From positions 1-64,000 of the forward strand of contig CAWUHX010000026.1 in the NCBI GenBank assembly GCA_963922205.1: a stretch of 64,000 nucleotides of DNA, written 5' to 3'. The translations under genes were made by a program, and so were the position numbers. Under the pieces are notes generated by a model that had not been told where the DNA came from, did no database searches, and worked only from the letters and a program-made list of their open reading frames with translations. This stretch comes from Romanomermis culicivorax. Lineage: Eukaryota; Nematoda; Enoplea; Mermithida; Mermithidae. This document shows, piece after piece, positions 1-11,041 of this stretch. Numbering within the stretch: the stretch's first letter is position 1; each line of letters begins with the position of its first letter.

Positions 1-25
1 AGCAGTGGTATCAACGCAGAGTACT
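1..25 (+). other. Library PCR adapter remnant at contig end
   Basis: The first 25 bases match, from memory, the SMART-type amplification primer (beginning AGCAGTGGTATC, ending GAGTACT) used in low-input long-read genome amplification, with its first A missing. It is not genomic. It implies that position 1 is the untrimmed end of a read or contig and that the DNA was PCR-amplified from little material. True genome sequence starts near base 26. Confidence 0.93.
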
Positions 26-3000
26 CAAGCAAAATGGATTTCCGATTCTTTATCATGGTCCGAATTGTCTGCTATCACATTTTTATACTTGCAAGTTGAC
101 TTTCAACGAAAAATTTGACAGTTGCACAGAAGCTCATTGAAATTGTATGAATCTGAAAATGACCAATAGGTTTTAACATTTTGCATGTTAAAATTAGGTG
201 ATTGATTGTTTTACCATATTTTAAGTCTGGTCAATATCGCTGTTAGTATCTTCTCCTGCTTGGATCCTGTCAATAGCTAAAAAAAATATTGACCAGATCT
301 AGTTAATAGACACTGCCTGCTTATTTTCGTCTCCAGGATTAATACAGTATAAACACGTTTTGTCGTCAGCAAGGTCGCACATACAGACATTTAAAGCAAC
401 TTCCACTCTTCAAACACAGCCATTCTAACGCTTTTTGTAACATGAAATGCTACCATGTAGACCAAACCTATTTACTTTCACCTCCTGATTGAAAATTTAA
501 TTCATATACGCCATGTGATCCAATGTCAAAAATCATCCCCGTCCGGCCTTCTCAGATCTTGGCCAAATTTTATGGATACGTCATCCAAGGTCCTAAGCTA
601 GCTTTGACGAAGTTTTCCTATCCAAAACCAAAAAGTCCGGGAGCTGCCTACTTTCGGGCCGCACTTTCACTCTGCAAATCAAGACAGGGATTCAGATATT
701 TCCAGCCTGGAGTACTTTTCTGCTCTGGCCATACTAGTTAGAAAATTCAGCATTAACTTGTTTTTCCGAAAAAAATGGTGTGACGTGGCTATAAAATCGA
801 ATAGTTGATAATTCATGTACCGACTAGACTATCCATCACTTATGACGTGTAAAGTGAAAATTCACAAACTTCGCCATACTCACATTAACTCACTTCATGC
901 CTGAAAATTTTGGGTTTCGCTGATAAGTTCCCATTGAGCCACACTGGTTTGGAATTTACGATATGCAAATATATTGACAAAAATACAGGGCTTTCGAATT
1001 TTTTTATTTTTCATTTGATTCAAAAGACCGCTTTTTCTACTATAAGAATTTTTTTTATTTCGTCGAATTTCTACTTCCTGTAGAAATAATTGACCCTAAA
1101 TTTAGTTATCAGAAGCAGGTAACCTCTAGTCGAATTATATAACCTTAGTCAAATAAGGTTATCAGCTCATTCATAGCCTTGTTTACACCCAAACTTGACC
1201 CGGCCAGATTTTTTAAAAAAAATATACCCAAATCAAAATTATTATTTTTACATTTTTACTTGCCAAATTTTTATTTCGAAGATGTTTGTTCGGTTTAACA
1301 ATCTTGATTTTTCACAATCCCATAGTTAAGGATGGGATTTTTAACTTCAGAACGGTTCGATGTAAACTCGTAAATAGTTTATTTTAAACTTGGCATTTGT
1401 TTTTTACAAAAACTTCATTTACTTTCTACCCCGTTTGTTATTTTTAACTAGTGTTTTGTTTACTTGCTTCTACTTAAGCATAAAAAATGAACGCGTGGTT
1501 TCGTTTATTTTTCCACTACTTTTGGTTTACTTTTCACTCAAGTATTGTTTATTTTAACACCTTTTCTTCAAAATTGTTATTAATTCGAAAATTTTTCAGT
1601 TTTTAACAATGTTGTTTAGTTTCCTAATATTATAAAAAATTAAATTCGTCCTTTATTTGTTTTTGATAAAATTTATAATGATTATGAAAAATTTCTATCA
1701 TCCTAAAAATTTTTTTGAAAAAAATAAGTTTGAGTTAAAATTTTGTTCTTAGCAGTATCAAAATGAAAAACAAATTGACAAAAAATTTTTGCACACTGGT
1801 CATCAAAATAATATAGTCACTAGTTGCCACTGTAAGATTATAATGTTGTATAAAGATTACAATAATTTCACAGGTTCAATTCGTTGCAGCATTTGTAAAA
1901 TCGATTGATTTATATTTACAAATTTTATGAACGCAAGAATTGTGTCCAAAATCACGCCATACCACTGCAGTTTGTAGATGCTAAAAGGAATAACCTTTTC
2001 CCAGAGTGACCATTACAACACATGCTGAATCGATGCCAAAAGAAGTTCAAATGACTGACGCTAAATAAGCAAATGAGGATTCGAGTAAACACCAAGAGAA
2101 TAAAAAAATGTTTATTTCCTGTTTTTACAAGTTTCATAAACATTCTTCCCAAAATGCTAGACATCGTAATATTTCTTTACGGGTTTGCGTTGGAGGGCAT
2201 CGTAGTACCCATGGTGTGCAAATGGACGGTATTCGAAGATGCCACGCCTCGGGGATGGCGCAACATTGATGATGTTAACGCTGGCATAGTGTAGGCGATA
2301 ACGTGTAGTGATGTAGGCGATAACGGCGGTGATGTCCATGTTAATGTTTTGGATCTAGCAATACAGGATTCTATTGTTCAAGGTCGTCGCTCTCGAGTAG
2401 GTCAAAAATTTGTAAAATTTATATTCTATGTAATTTTTATAATCTGGATCGATTAATTATTTTGATAGAAGTTACACATATATAATCAGAACTTCAGTTG
2501 AAATATATAGTTTTGAAAATTTTCGAAATAAAATTAAAATCAACAGCATAAACGTATGATTAGGTGGGCGGCAGTGGTCGTGGTCAGAGTAGGGGATGCG
2601 ATGGTAGGCGTATGATTGATGTGGAGGTTGACGCTGCAGATGAGGCGACGACATAGGTGACGGCTACGATCAAGGATGGTGCTAGCTGCATTGGCAAAGA
2701 TGCTTTTGTCAATGGTATTGGCGACGTTTCTGGCAATGAAAACGTCGATAATGCCAGGGATAATGGTGATAATGTCATTGTCAATGGCATAGGTGGCACT
2801 TTCATTGACATCATCGACAACAGCAACACGAGAACTTTGGCAGCGGTGACAAAGTCCGTGGTAGCACGTTGGTGGAAGTTTTTGAGGCGATCGTCGCATT
2901 TGGTGGTGGATAGGTGTGTTATAGTGATCGTTTTCGTTGGTGGGTGTCTGATGGGTGGGTGCCCTACCCCGACGTTCTTGGTGATCGTATCTTCCTTTTT

Positions 3001-4040
3001 TATTTTCCCTTTCTTTTTCTTTCTCTTTCTGTTTCCTCTTTTCTAAGCCCTATTCAGAAGTGAAATTTTTTTGCATTTGGCCATCTAAGTGCCGCAGCTG
3101 CGGTAGGTATGCACGAACGGACCATTCCAAAATCACAAAAAATATCCCTCAGAGAAACATTTTTGCGAAACGTTTAAAAAAACGAAAACAAAAAATTTAT
3201 CATAAGGATTTCCAATTGGATATGACTTAAATGGAGCTTAATTGCAAAAAATTCAATTAATGAAATAAATAAAACAAAATGAAATGAAAGAAGCAAATAA
3301 GATGAAATAGATAAAATAATTAATCAGTTAACGCAGAACAAAAAACAAATAATAGAGAAACATAATGTAAAATAATGTAGTAGTAATTAAAAAATAGGAC
3401 AAAAGTACACAACCTGAAAAAATTAAACAAAACGAACAAAAAGTGGCTCAGAATAAGAGGACTATAAAAAGAAATAAGTCAATAAAGGAAAAAAGAAACA
3501 AGAAACATGCATGTAAATATGTTGATAAGAAACAAACCAGAATAAAAAGCTGTAATGTCGTGAAAACACATGCTATAAAGTCATAATATCAGAAATCTAG
3601 CGATTGATGCCAAGATGTGTGACAACCAGCATCCACCAGATCGAAATAGAGGACCAAATGGAGGACCGTCTACCCCGCCCAATCGCCATTCTCCTGTTCT
3701 AAAGATAACTTTTCTGAAAATTCGCTATGTTGGGAATTTGTTCTGAGACTTCGCTGATTTGAAAATCACTGTATTGAGTCTAGCTATTTTGAGTTTCGCT
3801 GTTGTATATGTTTCGCTGAATAGTGATGAAAGCAGAATTACTATTGTCTCTCAATCTACAAAGTCGATCAAGGCAGTTAATCAGGAATAGATACACAAAG
3901 TGCAACTTTTATAGCTAGAATTTTCATTTTAATAAAATGGATTGTTGATGAACACGAGTTATGTGACGGCAAACGATTAGTAAATTGTATTACATTGAGT
4001 GAATCCGCAGAATGATAATTAAAATTTCATAACAGCGACG
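26..4040. other. Gene-free AT-rich stretch with degenerate minisatellite
   Basis: No convincing exon is seen. Bases 1000-1900 are strongly T/A-rich. Around 2290-2340 a GTGATGTAGGCGATAACG-like unit is repeated, and 2540-2960 is a degenerate GTGATGG/GATAATG-rich tract. The open frames through it (about 120-130 codons on either strand) are explained by this simple composition. Confidence 0.5.
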
Positions 4041-4083
4041 AATTATAACGTATATGACTCATTTTTTGCGATAGTCCAATTTG

Positions 4084-4587
4084 TTAGCTTTCTTCCGGAT
4101 CGCCGCCGGCTGCAGCAGTGGTATCGTTGCCTGCGGCATAGTCGTCGACGATTACTGCCGTTGTCGACCCGTCGATGATCGTCGTCGTCTCCGGATGGAG
4201 CGTTCCGCTGCCCATGTGCGATACGACGACAGCTGCTGCGACGCAAATGGCCACCAAAAGTATGCCGACAATCGTAGCCGTGCAAATGATGCACTTTCGG
4301 CGACTGTTTTTGCTGTTCAGGTGGCGCCACGCGTTCCACATCGCCGGCGACCGCTGACGTTACAAGCACAGTTTCACCGGTCGACGGTTTGCCCAACTTG
4401 AAAGTGGCTTCTTTAGCGCCGCCGACGGCGCTGGCGCCTTTCAACTTGGCGGCAGCTGACGTGGTTTCCGCCGCTTTTTTCGGAGCGGCCGGCGCTTTTC
4501 CGGGCGGCGGAGCGGATGATTTGACGCCCGGATTTTTGACGTCGCTGAAATCTACCTGTTTTTGAACCGCGTCGTGGGGTTTCGATC
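4084..4587 (-). CDS. Terminal exon of an unrecognised Ala/Ser/Pro/Lys-rich single-pass membrane protein
   Basis: A splice acceptor (TTCGATTCGCAG) precedes 4587. The exon opens in phase 1 with a Lys/Ala/Pro-rich stretch that includes an AP(P)GKAPAAPKKA-like run. Near 4270-4200 another frame gives a clear membrane segment (about 24 hydrophobic residues, IICTATIVGILLVAI core) after a basic stop-transfer-like patch. An acidic Thr-rich tail follows, ending DPEES and TAA at 4084-4086. The upstream part and the membrane part lie in different frames. The switch falls near 4340-4390 and could be a short intron or a sequence indel. If the upstream frame is kept, the protein ends at 4043 with an Arg-rich tail, which I consider a shadow. 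It is probably the last exon of the minus-strand gene whose other exons lie at 13.76-20.34 kb. No family is recognised. Confidence 0.45.
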
Positions 4588-5229
4588 CTGCGAATCGAAA
4601 ATTAATTATTCTGGTTGATGCAAAAAATGGCCCATCTACAAAATTATTTCAGTAAGAAAAAAATCTACAAAATGTTATGATTTTTACATTCGACTCAGAT
4701 TTAAAGCCCATTTATCAGGCCCAACCTAAAAAGCTTACGTAGCCGAATTGGCTTATAAAAAGGCGTTTATTCGATATATGCTTTATGTATATATACATGT
4801 TATTGTCATTATAGCAACATTCAAATAAAAATCTAACGACTTGTGTTTCTGTCAGTGGACGCGAAAAACATGTTGCGTGATGCGTAGCCAGACCTCAACG
4901 GCAAGTACTGCCATAAGCAATGCAACAAAGCTAAACATTAAGCAAGTTGACGAATTGGGGATCAAATTTTTTTCCAAGTATTTGAATTTATTTACTTTTG
5001 TTTTTTTAATTTCATTAAATTTTTCTTCGTTTCCAAATATTTAAATTTTTTTGTTTGTTGAATTTTCTTTATTCCTTTTTCTGATTTCTTCCAAGTGTTG
5101 AAATTTTTTTTGCTTTTTTTTATTTTTTTCTGAATATTTGATTTTTTTTTGTTTTTTCAAGTTTTTTTATGTTTTTTTATGTTTTTTTTTATTTTTTTCA
5201 AGTATTCAATGTTTTTTGTTTTTCAATTT
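4588..5229. other. Intron or intergenic, no gene seen
   Basis: AT-rich sequence just upstream, on the minus strand, of the terminal exon of the phase-1 gene. It becomes T-rich (TTTTTTATTTTTTT runs) from about 4980. No exon was recognised. Confidence 0.4.
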
Positions 5230-6250
5230 TTTCTAATTTTTGATGAAATTTCGATTTTGCATTCTGAAAATCAAGAAATTTTGCATTCTGAAAAATTTTG
5301 CATTCTAAAAAATCAGAAAAGATTTTAAAGTTGAGTCTCAGGATCAAAGTTTGATTTTTTATTGATTTTCAGAATCAGGTATTCATTTTTGACATCCAGG
5401 ATCAAATTTTACTTTTTTTGTGAGAATCAAATTTTAACCTTCAGGCAGAATTTGAGAATCAAATTTTGATTTTAAAACAATTTTCAGCAAATTTCAATTT
5501 TGATTGTTATGATCAAACTTCGATGTCTGATTTACAAAATCAAATTTTTAATTTTAATTTGATTTTCAGAATAAACTTCATGATCAAATTTTAATTTTTG
5601 AATTTAAGATTGGAAATTTTGATATTATCCTCGAATTTTTTGCAATGGGGTTTTCAGGCTCAAATTCTGACTTTTTAATTTCAAGATAAAATTTTGGTTT
5701 TTGATTTTTCCAGACCAACTTGTGATTTTTTCACAATAAAACAGTGATTTTTAGTGAAATTTTGAATTTTAATGTGGTTTTCAGAGACAAAATTTTGATT
5801 TTCAGAATCAAATTTTGATTTTTAACGTAATTTTCAAGATGAAAATGTTGATTTTCGGAATCAAGTTTATAATATTATTTTGATTTTTAATGTGATCTTT
5901 TATTATCAAAATTTTGATTTTTATAACCAAATTTGGAATTTTCAAAATCAAATTTTGCATTTTAAAAATCAAAGTTTCAATTTCAATTGGTTTTTCAGAA
6001 TGAATTTATGATTTTTAATTGATTTTTCGGCTCATATTTTGATTTTCAATGTGGCTATGAGAATCAGATTTTGTTTTTCATTGTGACTTTCAGTATCAAA
6101 ATTTTGATTTTTAAAATCAAATTTTGAATTTTTAGAATCAAATTTTGAAGTTCAAGGTGATTTTCTGAATCAATTTTTGATCTTCGGATACAAAATTTAA
6201 TAAGGATCAAAATTTTGATCTGATTCTCAAATTTTGTGAAAAAACTCTAA
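5230..6250. repeat. Degenerate palindromic AT satellite (AATCAAATTTTGATTT words)
   Basis: About one kilobase consists largely of variants of AATCAAAATTTTGATT, a word that is its own reverse complement, interspersed with TTTTCAGAATC. Copies are diverged and irregularly spaced, so this is an old simple-word expansion. No coding potential is seen. Confidence 0.65.
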
Positions 6251-6439
6251 AAAAATTCACATTATTTTAATACAAGTTTAAAAAAAACATCAATACAAAC
6301 TTACAAAAGAAATATTATTTTTTGAGAGACCCTGTCGCGATTTTCATGTATATAAGACGAGAAAAATTCACAAAAAAACAGAAAATGCGAAAAAACAAAA
6401 AGCAGTAAAAAAACAACAACCAAAAAAGAAATATCACAT

Positions 6440-6645
6440 GAAAAAATAAAGTTACAGTAAGCTGCAAAAATAAAGTGAAAAGCTACAGTAAACTGTAAAA
6501 TACAGTATGAAGATACAGTAAACTGGAAAAATACAGTATGGTGCTACAGTAAACTGGAAAAATACAGAAAGCATATTGCTTCCACAAAAGCTGCAGTAAA
6601 TTTGGAATACAGTGTGACGCTACAGTAAACGGGAAAAACACAGTA
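6440..6645. repeat. Short tandem repeat, CTACAGTAAACTGGAAAAATACAG unit
   Basis: Six or so imperfect copies of a roughly 30-bp unit containing TACAGTAAACTG and AAATACAGTA follow each other. The unit is itself partly palindromic (CAGT/ACTG). No gene is seen. Confidence 0.6.
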
Positions 6646-6789
6646 AGTATGCTGCTTTCTACAACTTTGTCATTTTTTCTTCGGCCAAAATTTCGTTTAG
6701 ACAAAATTACAAAAATGAAAATAGTTCTATTATTGCATCTTTTTTGCCAATGTGCAATAATCGCCTTAAACGCGATAAAAGCCTTAAAG

Positions 6790-6902
6790 GCCTGTCATAC
6801 TTCGCCGCGAGGTACCGGGCGGTACCGCGCGACGCCGCGCGGCACCGGTTCTCCTATTCATACTACCGCGCGGCGAAGTATGGCAAGCCACAGCGCGGCA
6901 TA
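6790..6902. repeat. GC-rich foldback element, CGGTACCGCGCG words
   Basis: The left arm starts GCCTGTCATACTTCGCCGCG. Its near-exact inverse (CGCGGCGAAGTATGGCAAGC) closes the element at about 6900. Between them, GGTACCG/CGCGCGG words repeat. This is an island of very high GC inside AT-rich DNA and can form a strong hairpin. Confidence 0.7.
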
Positions 6903-9675
6903 CATACGGCGCCGCTTTTTCACTTTTGGATTTTGCTCTTCTCAAAAAATGTGTATTGCCTGTCTTGACAAATGCGAAAAACGAAAAATTCGGAAAAGAT
7001 GAAAAATACGAAAAAAATCGAAAAATAAAAAGCGCAAAAGAAAAATAAAAATCAATCATTCCTGCACGGTGCAGATAGAAGCTTGCAGAAAAGCCTAGTC
7101 TAAAGATTTTGGGCTCTTGCTTCAATTTGCTTCTCATTCCAACGATTAATAGCTCTTGAACTGCTGAGAAATATCAATTTTATATAAATTGATTTTGAAA
7201 AATTGAATATACAGGGTGAGCCAAAAAAAGGCGACCGGTGCTGACTTCGATAACTTTTGAACGGATGAAGGTTCTATAATGCGGATTGTTGCGTTAGAAT
7301 GCCCTGTTTGTCTTTGTTACAAAGCCCAAAGTTTATGCTCCCAGCATTGATGGTTACTGTACAAACAGAAATTTAGTAAAAAAGATTTTTCAAAAAGTAA
7401 AAGTTGTGAAATGAAAGTAAAAGTTGTCCTATTGTGAAAAAAAGTTTTGTAAAGCTGTTTACACACAACAATACTTTGAAAATCACCCAGATTTGTAAGT
7501 TACACGTAATTTAAATTCAGCAACTTCTTGTTTCAATATGATCAAAATTTCGACAAAATCAAGAGCTTTGTTATGAAATTGGAAAAAAATGTATACTGTA
7601 TGCTTGATTAACCACGCCTTTACGCTTTTGGATTATAGTATGCTTAACCACGCCTTTATGCTTAGTTTCTCTGCATGTGTGCTTCGAGTTTATTGTAAGC
7701 TTAGTCACGCCTACATGCTTCCTTCTTACTAACTATGTGTGTATATGCTTTCGTAATGCATGGCGGCTACTGTTCCACTTGAGACTGGTGTCTGGGTTGG
7801 AGTTTCTACAATTTTATTGCATGACATTTGTTTTTACGACTTTGAGGAGATACTGTATTTATTAGAAAGGTGCGTTTCAAGTGCCTCGGGTCGGTTATGG
7901 GGGCCAGGTGCCAATGTGCGAATTTATTATGTAATGATTTCCTAATTGGGTCAATAGCTGTTTTCAGATGCAGGAACGTTCAAAACAAAATACTTGTGCA
8001 ACACTTCACAAGAATGTACAGGAGTGTTAATACGAGGGGAACCAGACACACTTGAGAAAATACATCATGAAATGAAATTTTATACAGTGATAATATATAC
8101 ATTTTCATCAACGTTTTATCACCTATCTTACACAGTCCAGTTGTGAAAAATATTGACACGGTGCAAGTTTTTTATTTGCATAACACCTTTTTGCATAACT
8201 GACGCCCATTTAATTTGACGCCATCAGACTTACAATATTGGCACAAAAATAATAATGAAAACATTATTCATCACATTTGTAGTCAGTGCGGGTCAATGGC
8301 AGACGTCTTTCCTCAGCCCGGTTTCGCCACAAAACTCCGTATTAAGAGTAAAACGTTACGAGTCCTGTGTTAAGAGAGCTACGAATGGCCGTCTCACCAA
8401 AAATCAGAGTTTATGAGCAAGGAATTACGAATGTAGGAGTGCTACGAGTGGCCGTTTCACAAAAAAATAAATATTATGAGTACGGGCCCATGAGTTATGA
8501 GTGTTACGAGCGGCGGTTTTTTATAATTTACGACTGTTCAGTTTCACCAAATAATGATTCACCCATCATTATGATGATGAAAGGACTCATAAATTTCATG
8601 AGATTTTCACGGACCAAAATTGGGTCTGTAGGACTCGTAGCTTAGTGGTATTTGAGTATTGTTGTCAATTGTTTTTTGTCAACGCGACAAAGAAACAATA
8701 ATTTGGATCTTTTTCAAAAATCATCACATTTTGAGTGAAAAACAAGCATTTTTGACATTCGCCTGAAAAACCTCAAAAAATAAATTTTTTAAGAAAAATC
8801 AAAATGTCCATCGGATTGTCTGTGCAAAATAACCAGAAATGACCATAACAAATAAATTTCAAAAAATTCGATGCACTTGAAAAAAAAGTCCAACATCAGA
8901 AAACTCTCACATCTTGATTTTTTTTGCCATGCATCTTGAAATTTTAGCGATGCATCTTGAAAAAAATGTTGTGTATCATGTTCGAAGGTAACGATTTTTT
9001 CAAGTGATAACACATTTTTCAAGCAAGTTTTTTCAAGTGGTCCTTCTTGTATTCCGTATGAATAACTAACAAAAATGAGTAATCTGCAAAGATCTAAAAA
9101 AATTTTTGCAATTTTTTTGGATGTTTTTAATAAAATTAACTTATCTTCACATAAATTTAGAAAATTTCTGTAAAATTGACGAATTTTCAAAATTGTGAGG
9201 AAAATGATTTTCCGAAGAGATTGAAAAAATTTTCGAAATTTTTATGTTTCAACAAAATCTAACAAATTTTCACAAGAATTGAGAAAATTTCTTCAAGGTT
9301 TGATGAAATTTCGGGATAACTTAGAAATTAATAATTTTCAGAATAAATTTCCCAATCCGATTGCACCATCGGATTATAAAAACATTACGAATTCCCTTAT
9401 GACGAGTGCCAAAAAACACCCATAAAATGTTCATTTTACGAGTCCTACGAAAAACATGGTGAAACACTCTTACTAACGGACTCGTAACTCAAAGAACATC
9501 ACTCGTAGTTTGCAGTCCGTCACCCATAGGTTGTAGCTTTGTCAGGGCCCGGTTTCACCGCAATATTACGAGTCTTACGAGTACTACGAGTGTCGAATTC
9601 CAGGAGTAAATTAGTTTCACCAGCTTGACTCGTACTGGGTGACGAGCTACAACCTACGTGTGACGGACTGCAAGC

Positions 9676-11041
9676 TTAAGGCCGATGTATAGTCGTCCTG
9701 ATCCTTGAAAAAATAGCCTTTCCTGAGTCAGGAAAGCTTGTTCCCTAAATTTTCGATCCCCGGCGCAATCCGTAATCCTGGAATCAGGATCGGGATAGCA
9801 TTCCCGACCTGATAAGGAAAGGTGTTCCCGATGTCTTCCTGATCGGAAAAGGATCGGCTTTTCTGACGTTGGGAACAAAGTACAAGCCTTCCGTACTTTT
9901 TAGGATCTGGAAAGCTACACGCTACAGATAATACTCATCAAATGCGTAACGGCTTTAGCCTGCGCATAATCCTAGTTACATTTTTCGGTAATTGGAATGT
10001 AAAATGAAGTGAAATTAGCAAAAACTAAGAATTTGCTACCAGATAAGATAGAGTAGTCAGCTAAGAAATAGATTTTTCATGTTTTTTGGTGAAATATGCG
10101 CACTTTACGCAAGTGCAATACTTTGCAACTGCAGCGCGTTGTAATACAGTAGCCATGTTTGTTTACAACAAAACGGCAGATTTCCGGCTTTTGTTGATTG
10201 ATTGCAGCGTTTTTATTTATTAAAAAATTAACTTCCTGAAAAATTAATCAATTTCAATGTCAAACTTTATTAATTTCAAAAAATTTAAAATAAGAATATT
10301 TAAAATTTAAAATTTTAACATTTTAAATTGAAAACTTTTTAAATCAAAAAATTAAAAATTGAAAAATTCAAAATTACAAAATTCAAAATTAAAAAATTTA
10401 AAATTAAAAAATTTAAAATTGAAAAATTTAAAATTAAAAAATTTAAAGTTTAAGAATTTAAAACTAAAAATTTTAAAATTTCAAATAAACAAATTTTAAA
10501 AAAATAAAATTCAAAACTAAAAATTTTGAAATTTCAAATTAACAAATTTAAAAAAATTATAAAATTCAAAACTTAAAATTTTAAAATTTTAAATTGAAGA
10601 GTTTTAAAATTTTAAATTGAAAAATTTTAAAATTTTAAATTGAAGGGTTTTAAAATTTTAAATTGAAAAATTTTAAAATTTAAAATTAGAAAAATCAATT
10701 AAGGGGGAATTAAAATATGACAAATAAACAAAAAACACCCAAACAAAATAATGTAAACATATGTATGTAAACAAACGTGAACGAAGACAAAAAAAATCAG
10801 AATAATGTACAAGATCAATAAAATGTATAAAACCTACTGTCTGGTGTCGTCTTTATTTATACAACTTACGCATCTCAATATCTAATCTTACTGTAAAATA
10901 TTTGTCATGTAGTCGTCCCGATCCCTAAATTTAGGGACGTTAAGGACGACTTTACCTGGTTCTATCCTTTCCTGATCCTTATCGGGTGAGGAACTCAGGA
11001 TTAAGGATCAGGATTACGGATTACTATACATCGGCCTTAAG
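9676..11041. mobile_element. Nested foldback element, TCCTGATCC words
   Basis: Left end TTAAGGCCGATGTATAGT and right end ACTATACATCGGCCTTAA are exact inverses. Inside the ends, CCTGATCC / GGATCAGGA words repeat in opposite directions (9700-9860 and 10905-11030). The element sits in the loop of the larger TACGAGT foldback, so it inserted into it or forms its core. Confidence 0.75.
10200..10700. repeat. AAAATTTAAAATTG tandem array
   Basis: About 500 bp are almost only A and T, built from AAAATTTAAAATT(G/A) units of 11-16 bp in imperfect tandem order. It lies at the centre of the nested foldback and probably grew by slippage. Confidence 0.75.

Noticed and set aside
2540-3046. Overlapping open frames of 80-130 codons on both strands
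   Set aside because: They follow from GTGATGG/GATAATG simple repeats, and no splice sites or domains support them.
7205-7235. ACAGGGTGAGCCAAAAA sequence as a mariner-like transposon end
   Set aside because: It resembles known transposon termini but I found no inverted partner or ORF nearby.
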